NCBI RefSeq assembly: GCF_033898525.1 | Contig: NZ_JAXAFJ010000012.1 | Span: forward strand, 1 to 64,000 | Length of the DNA stretch: 64,000 nucleotides | From: Flaviflagellibacter rhizophilus | Lineage (GTDB): Bacteria > Pseudomonadota > Alphaproteobacteria > Rhizobiales > Methylopilaceae | Reading direction: 5' to 3' | Shown: positions 62,338-64,000 of the stretch, in pieces | Numbering within the stretch: the stretch's first letter is position 1 | How the letters are laid out: each line of letters starts with the position of its first letter | The notes under the pieces: model-generated | Seen by the model: only the letters and a program-made list of their open reading frames with translations | Told to the model about the DNA's origin: nothing | Databases searched by the model: none | Position numbers and translations under genes: made by a program

Positions 62338-63630
62338 TTAATCTTGGAACGGGTCGTGGACAAGGATGGTGTCCTCCCGCTCCGGGCTTGTCGAGAGCAT
62401 TGCCACCGGGCAGCCGATAAGCTCCTCGATCCGGCGCACATATTTGATCGCCTGGGCCGGCAGATCAGCCCAGGAGCGCGCGCCCTGGCTCGATTCGGAC
62501 CATCCGGAGATCGTCTCGTACACCGGTTGCACCCGTGCCTGTTCGCCCTGGCTGGCCGGAAGGCGGTCTATGGCCTGCCCGTCGAGCAGGTAGCCGGTGC
62601 AGACCTTGATCTCGTCGAAGCCGTCGAGGATGTCGAGCTTGGTCAAAGCGATGCCGGTGATGCCGGAGGTGCGCACGGTCTGGCGCACGGCGACGGCGTC
62701 GAACCAGCCGCAGCGGCGCGGCCGACCGGTGACGGTGCCGAATTCGTGGCCACGCTTGCCGATGGTACGACCTGTCTCGTCATGCAGTTCGGTGGGGAAC
62801 GGTCCCTCACCGACGCGCGTGGTGTAGGCTTTGGCGATGCCAAGCACATAGCCGATGGCGTTCGGGCCCAAGCCCGAGCCTGTGGCCGCCGCCCCCGCAA
62901 CGGTGTTGGAGGAGGTCACGAACGGATAGGTGCCGTGATCGACATCGAGCAGCGCGCCCTGCGCACCCTCGAACAGGATGCGGTCGCCCGCACGGCGACG
63001 CTCGTCGAGCAGCACCCATGTGGAATCGATGAAGGGAAGAACCTTGGGAGCAGCCGAGGACAGTTCCTCGAACACGGCTTCGACGGAGCATTCCTCCATG
63101 CCAAGGCCGCGGCGCAGCGCGTTGTGGTGCGCCAGCATGCGCTCGATCTTCTCGCGCAGCACGTCGAGGTGAACGAGATCCATGACGCGGATGCCGCGGC
63201 GACCGACCTTGTCCTCGTAAGCCGGACCGATGCCGCGCTTGGTGGTGCCGATGCGCGTGCCGACGTTCGAATTCTCGCGCGCCGCATCGAGCTCCCGATG
63301 CAGCGCCAGGATCAGGATGGCGTTGTCCGCGATGCGAAGGTTGTCACGCGTGACCTCGACGCCCTGCCCGCGCAGGCGCTCGACCTCGTCGCCGAAGGCA
63401 TGCGGGTCGATGACCACGCCGTTGCCGATGACGGAGAGCTTGCCGCCGCGCACGACGCCCGAAGGCAGCAGGCTCAGCTTGTAGGTGACGCCGTCGATGA
63501 CGAGCGTATGCCCGGCATTATGGCCGCCCTGGAAACGCACGACGACGTCGGCCTTCTCCGAAAGCCAATCGACGATCTTGCCCTTGCCTTCGTCGCCCCA
63601 CTGGGCGCCGACCACCACCACATTCGCCAT
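62338..63630 (-). CDS. purA: Adenylosuccinate synthetase
   Basis: A 430-residue enzyme that makes adenylosuccinate from IMP, aspartate and GTP in AMP synthesis. The GTP-binding loop is VVGAQWGDEGKGKIVDWLSE. Further family parts are RFQGGHNAGHTLVIDG, GTTKRGIGPAYEDKVGRRGI, FEGAQGALLDVDHGTYPFVT, GEGPFPTEL and GRPRRCGWFDAVAVR. Full length. A terminator-like hairpin lies just upstream of the start. Confidence 0.97.
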   Translation of the reverse strand: MANVVVVGAQWGDEGKGKIVDWLSEKADVVVRFQGGHNAGHTLVIDGVTYKLSLLPSGVVRGGKLSVIGNGVVIDPHAFGDEVERLRGQGVEVTRDNLRIADNAILILALHRELDAARENSNVGTRIGTTKRGIGPAYEDKVGRRGIRVMDLVHLDVLREKIERMLAHHNALRRGLGMEECSVEAVFEELSSAAPKVLPFIDSTWVLLDERRRAGDRILFEGAQGALLDVDHGTYPFVTSSNTVAGAAATGSGLGPNAIGYVLGIAKAYTTRVGEGPFPTELHDETGRTIGKRGHEFGTVTGRPRRCGWFDAVAVRQTVRTSGITGIALTKLDILDGFDEIKVCTGYLLDGQAIDRLPASQGEQARVQPVYETISGWSESSQGARSWADLPAQAIKYVRRIEELIGCPVAMLSTSPEREDTILVHDPFQD

Positions 63631-63650
63631 GTATCGTCTCTACCCGCGCG

Positions 63651-63680
63651 AAAAAAGCCCCTCCTTGCGAACGGGGCTTT
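63651..63680 (-). terminator. Terminator-like hairpin in the purA leader
   Basis: On the minus strand, AAAGCCCC (63680-63673) pairs with GGGGCTTT (63661-63654) over an 11-nt loop and runs into TTTTTT, ending 21 bp before the purA ATG. No minus-strand gene lies upstream for it to terminate (the next gene is divergent), so it sits in the purA 5' leader. Confidence 0.7.
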
Positions 63681-63766
63681 GAGGGGTGGTAAAGGATAGG
63701 CACAGGCAGGGCAAGGCACGAAAGGTTCATCTTGCCCGGCGCAGCACGGCGGGGCAGAGCTTGCCG

Positions 63767-64000
63767 ATGATCGAGGCCCTTCGCCGCGCCGGAACAGCCT
63801 TGTTCGCGCGTCCCTATCTCCTGCTCACTCTCACGAGCCTGTTCTGGGCCGGCAACATCGTCGTCGGCCGTCTTCTCGCCGGCGACATTCCGCCGGTGAC
63901 CCTGGCTCTTTTGCGGTGGACAGGCGCGGGCCTCATCGCCCTGCCCTTCGCCTGGCGTTCTTTGGTGGCGGACCTGCCACTTGTCCGCCGGCACTGGAAG
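63767..64000 (+). CDS. EamA/DMT-family transporter, N-terminal part (cut by window edge)
   Basis: The first 78 codons of a drug/metabolite-type transporter: MIEALRRAGTALFARPYLLL, a first helix with the typical SLFWAGNIVVGRLLAGDIPP, then VTLALLRWTGAGLIALPFAW. These are the hallmarks of an EamA repeat. The frame is open to the right edge. Divergent from purA. Confidence 0.85.
   Translation, partial: MIEALRRAGTALFARPYLLLTLTSLFWAGNIVVGRLLAGDIPPVTLALLRWTGAGLIALPFAWRSLVADLPLVRRHWK

Overview
The window looks like chromosomal DNA of a GC-rich alphaproteobacterium, most likely of the order Hyphomicrobiales (Rhizobiales). The reasons are a complete CtrA cell-cycle neighbourhood (sciP, fliJ, ctrA, chpT and a DUF1134/EipA gene close together), a RpoH-type sigma factor next to rluD and purA, and many families restricted to this order. 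No rRNA or CRISPR array is present. Three tRNA genes are: Met(CAT), Sec(TCA) and Glu(CTC).

Layout. (1) 1-7375 is a surface-adhesion locus. It holds the N-terminal 645 codons of a giant BapA-type adhesin (minus strand, cut by the left edge) with a perfect 223-residue Asp-Ala linker, then an archaic (spore coat U / Csu-like) chaperone-usher pilus operon: subunit, chaperone, usher and two-domain tip subunit. (2) 7376-20028 is an accessory region ending with a tyrosine recombinase that abuts tRNA-Met(CAT). It contains an XRE regulator pair with an operator-like inverted repeat, a TctA remnant, a secreted nuclease, and an unusual cluster (10306-15911) of three PAS-domain mini-proteins mixed with small paralogous proteins. 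It also holds two frameshifted genes, an outer-membrane barrel protein whose sequence carries an assembly duplication around one 'n', and phage remnants. (3) 20198-30142 is core genome: methyltransferase/mnmA, then the CtrA hub with a CheY-like protein, a CheA-like kinase and ChpT, then cysQ, eipA, a coiled-coil membrane protein and an extensin-like protein. (4) 30223-42921 holds housekeeping genes: prfC, a LysR/MFS pair, a family 21-type glycosyltransferase, an Hsp70 homologue, a DEAD-box helicase, a 2-hydroxyacid dehydrogenase, DUF983 and Nudix genes, and a secreted low-complexity protein.

(5) 43336-56908 is a complete selenium module. A selenocysteine formate dehydrogenase (fdoGHI, with an in-frame UGA at 43933) and fdhE are followed by selA, a Sel1-repeat gene, selB, the selenocysteine tRNA and two unrecognised genes. 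Facing them is an operon of a TlpA-like thioredoxin, a transglutaminase-like protein and selD. The selenocysteine tRNA gene lies inside the 3' end of the selB reading frame. (6) 56957-64000 returns to core genes: family 25 glycosyltransferase, tRNA-Glu, DUF6476, rluD, rpoH, a membrane protein, purA with a terminator-like leader hairpin, and the start of an EamA transporter.

How they fit together. The formate dehydrogenase oxidises periplasmic formate and passes electrons to the quinone pool. Its synthesis depends on SelD (selenophosphate), SelA (Ser-to-Sec conversion), SelC and SelB, all encoded within 12 kb. CtrA, SciP and ChpT form one regulatory circuit controlling cell cycle, flagella and envelope, and the envelope genes downstream plausibly belong to it. 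The least explained part is the PAS/small-protein cluster: the C-terminal helices of the three PAS proteins resemble the whole of the neighbouring 66-70 residue proteins.
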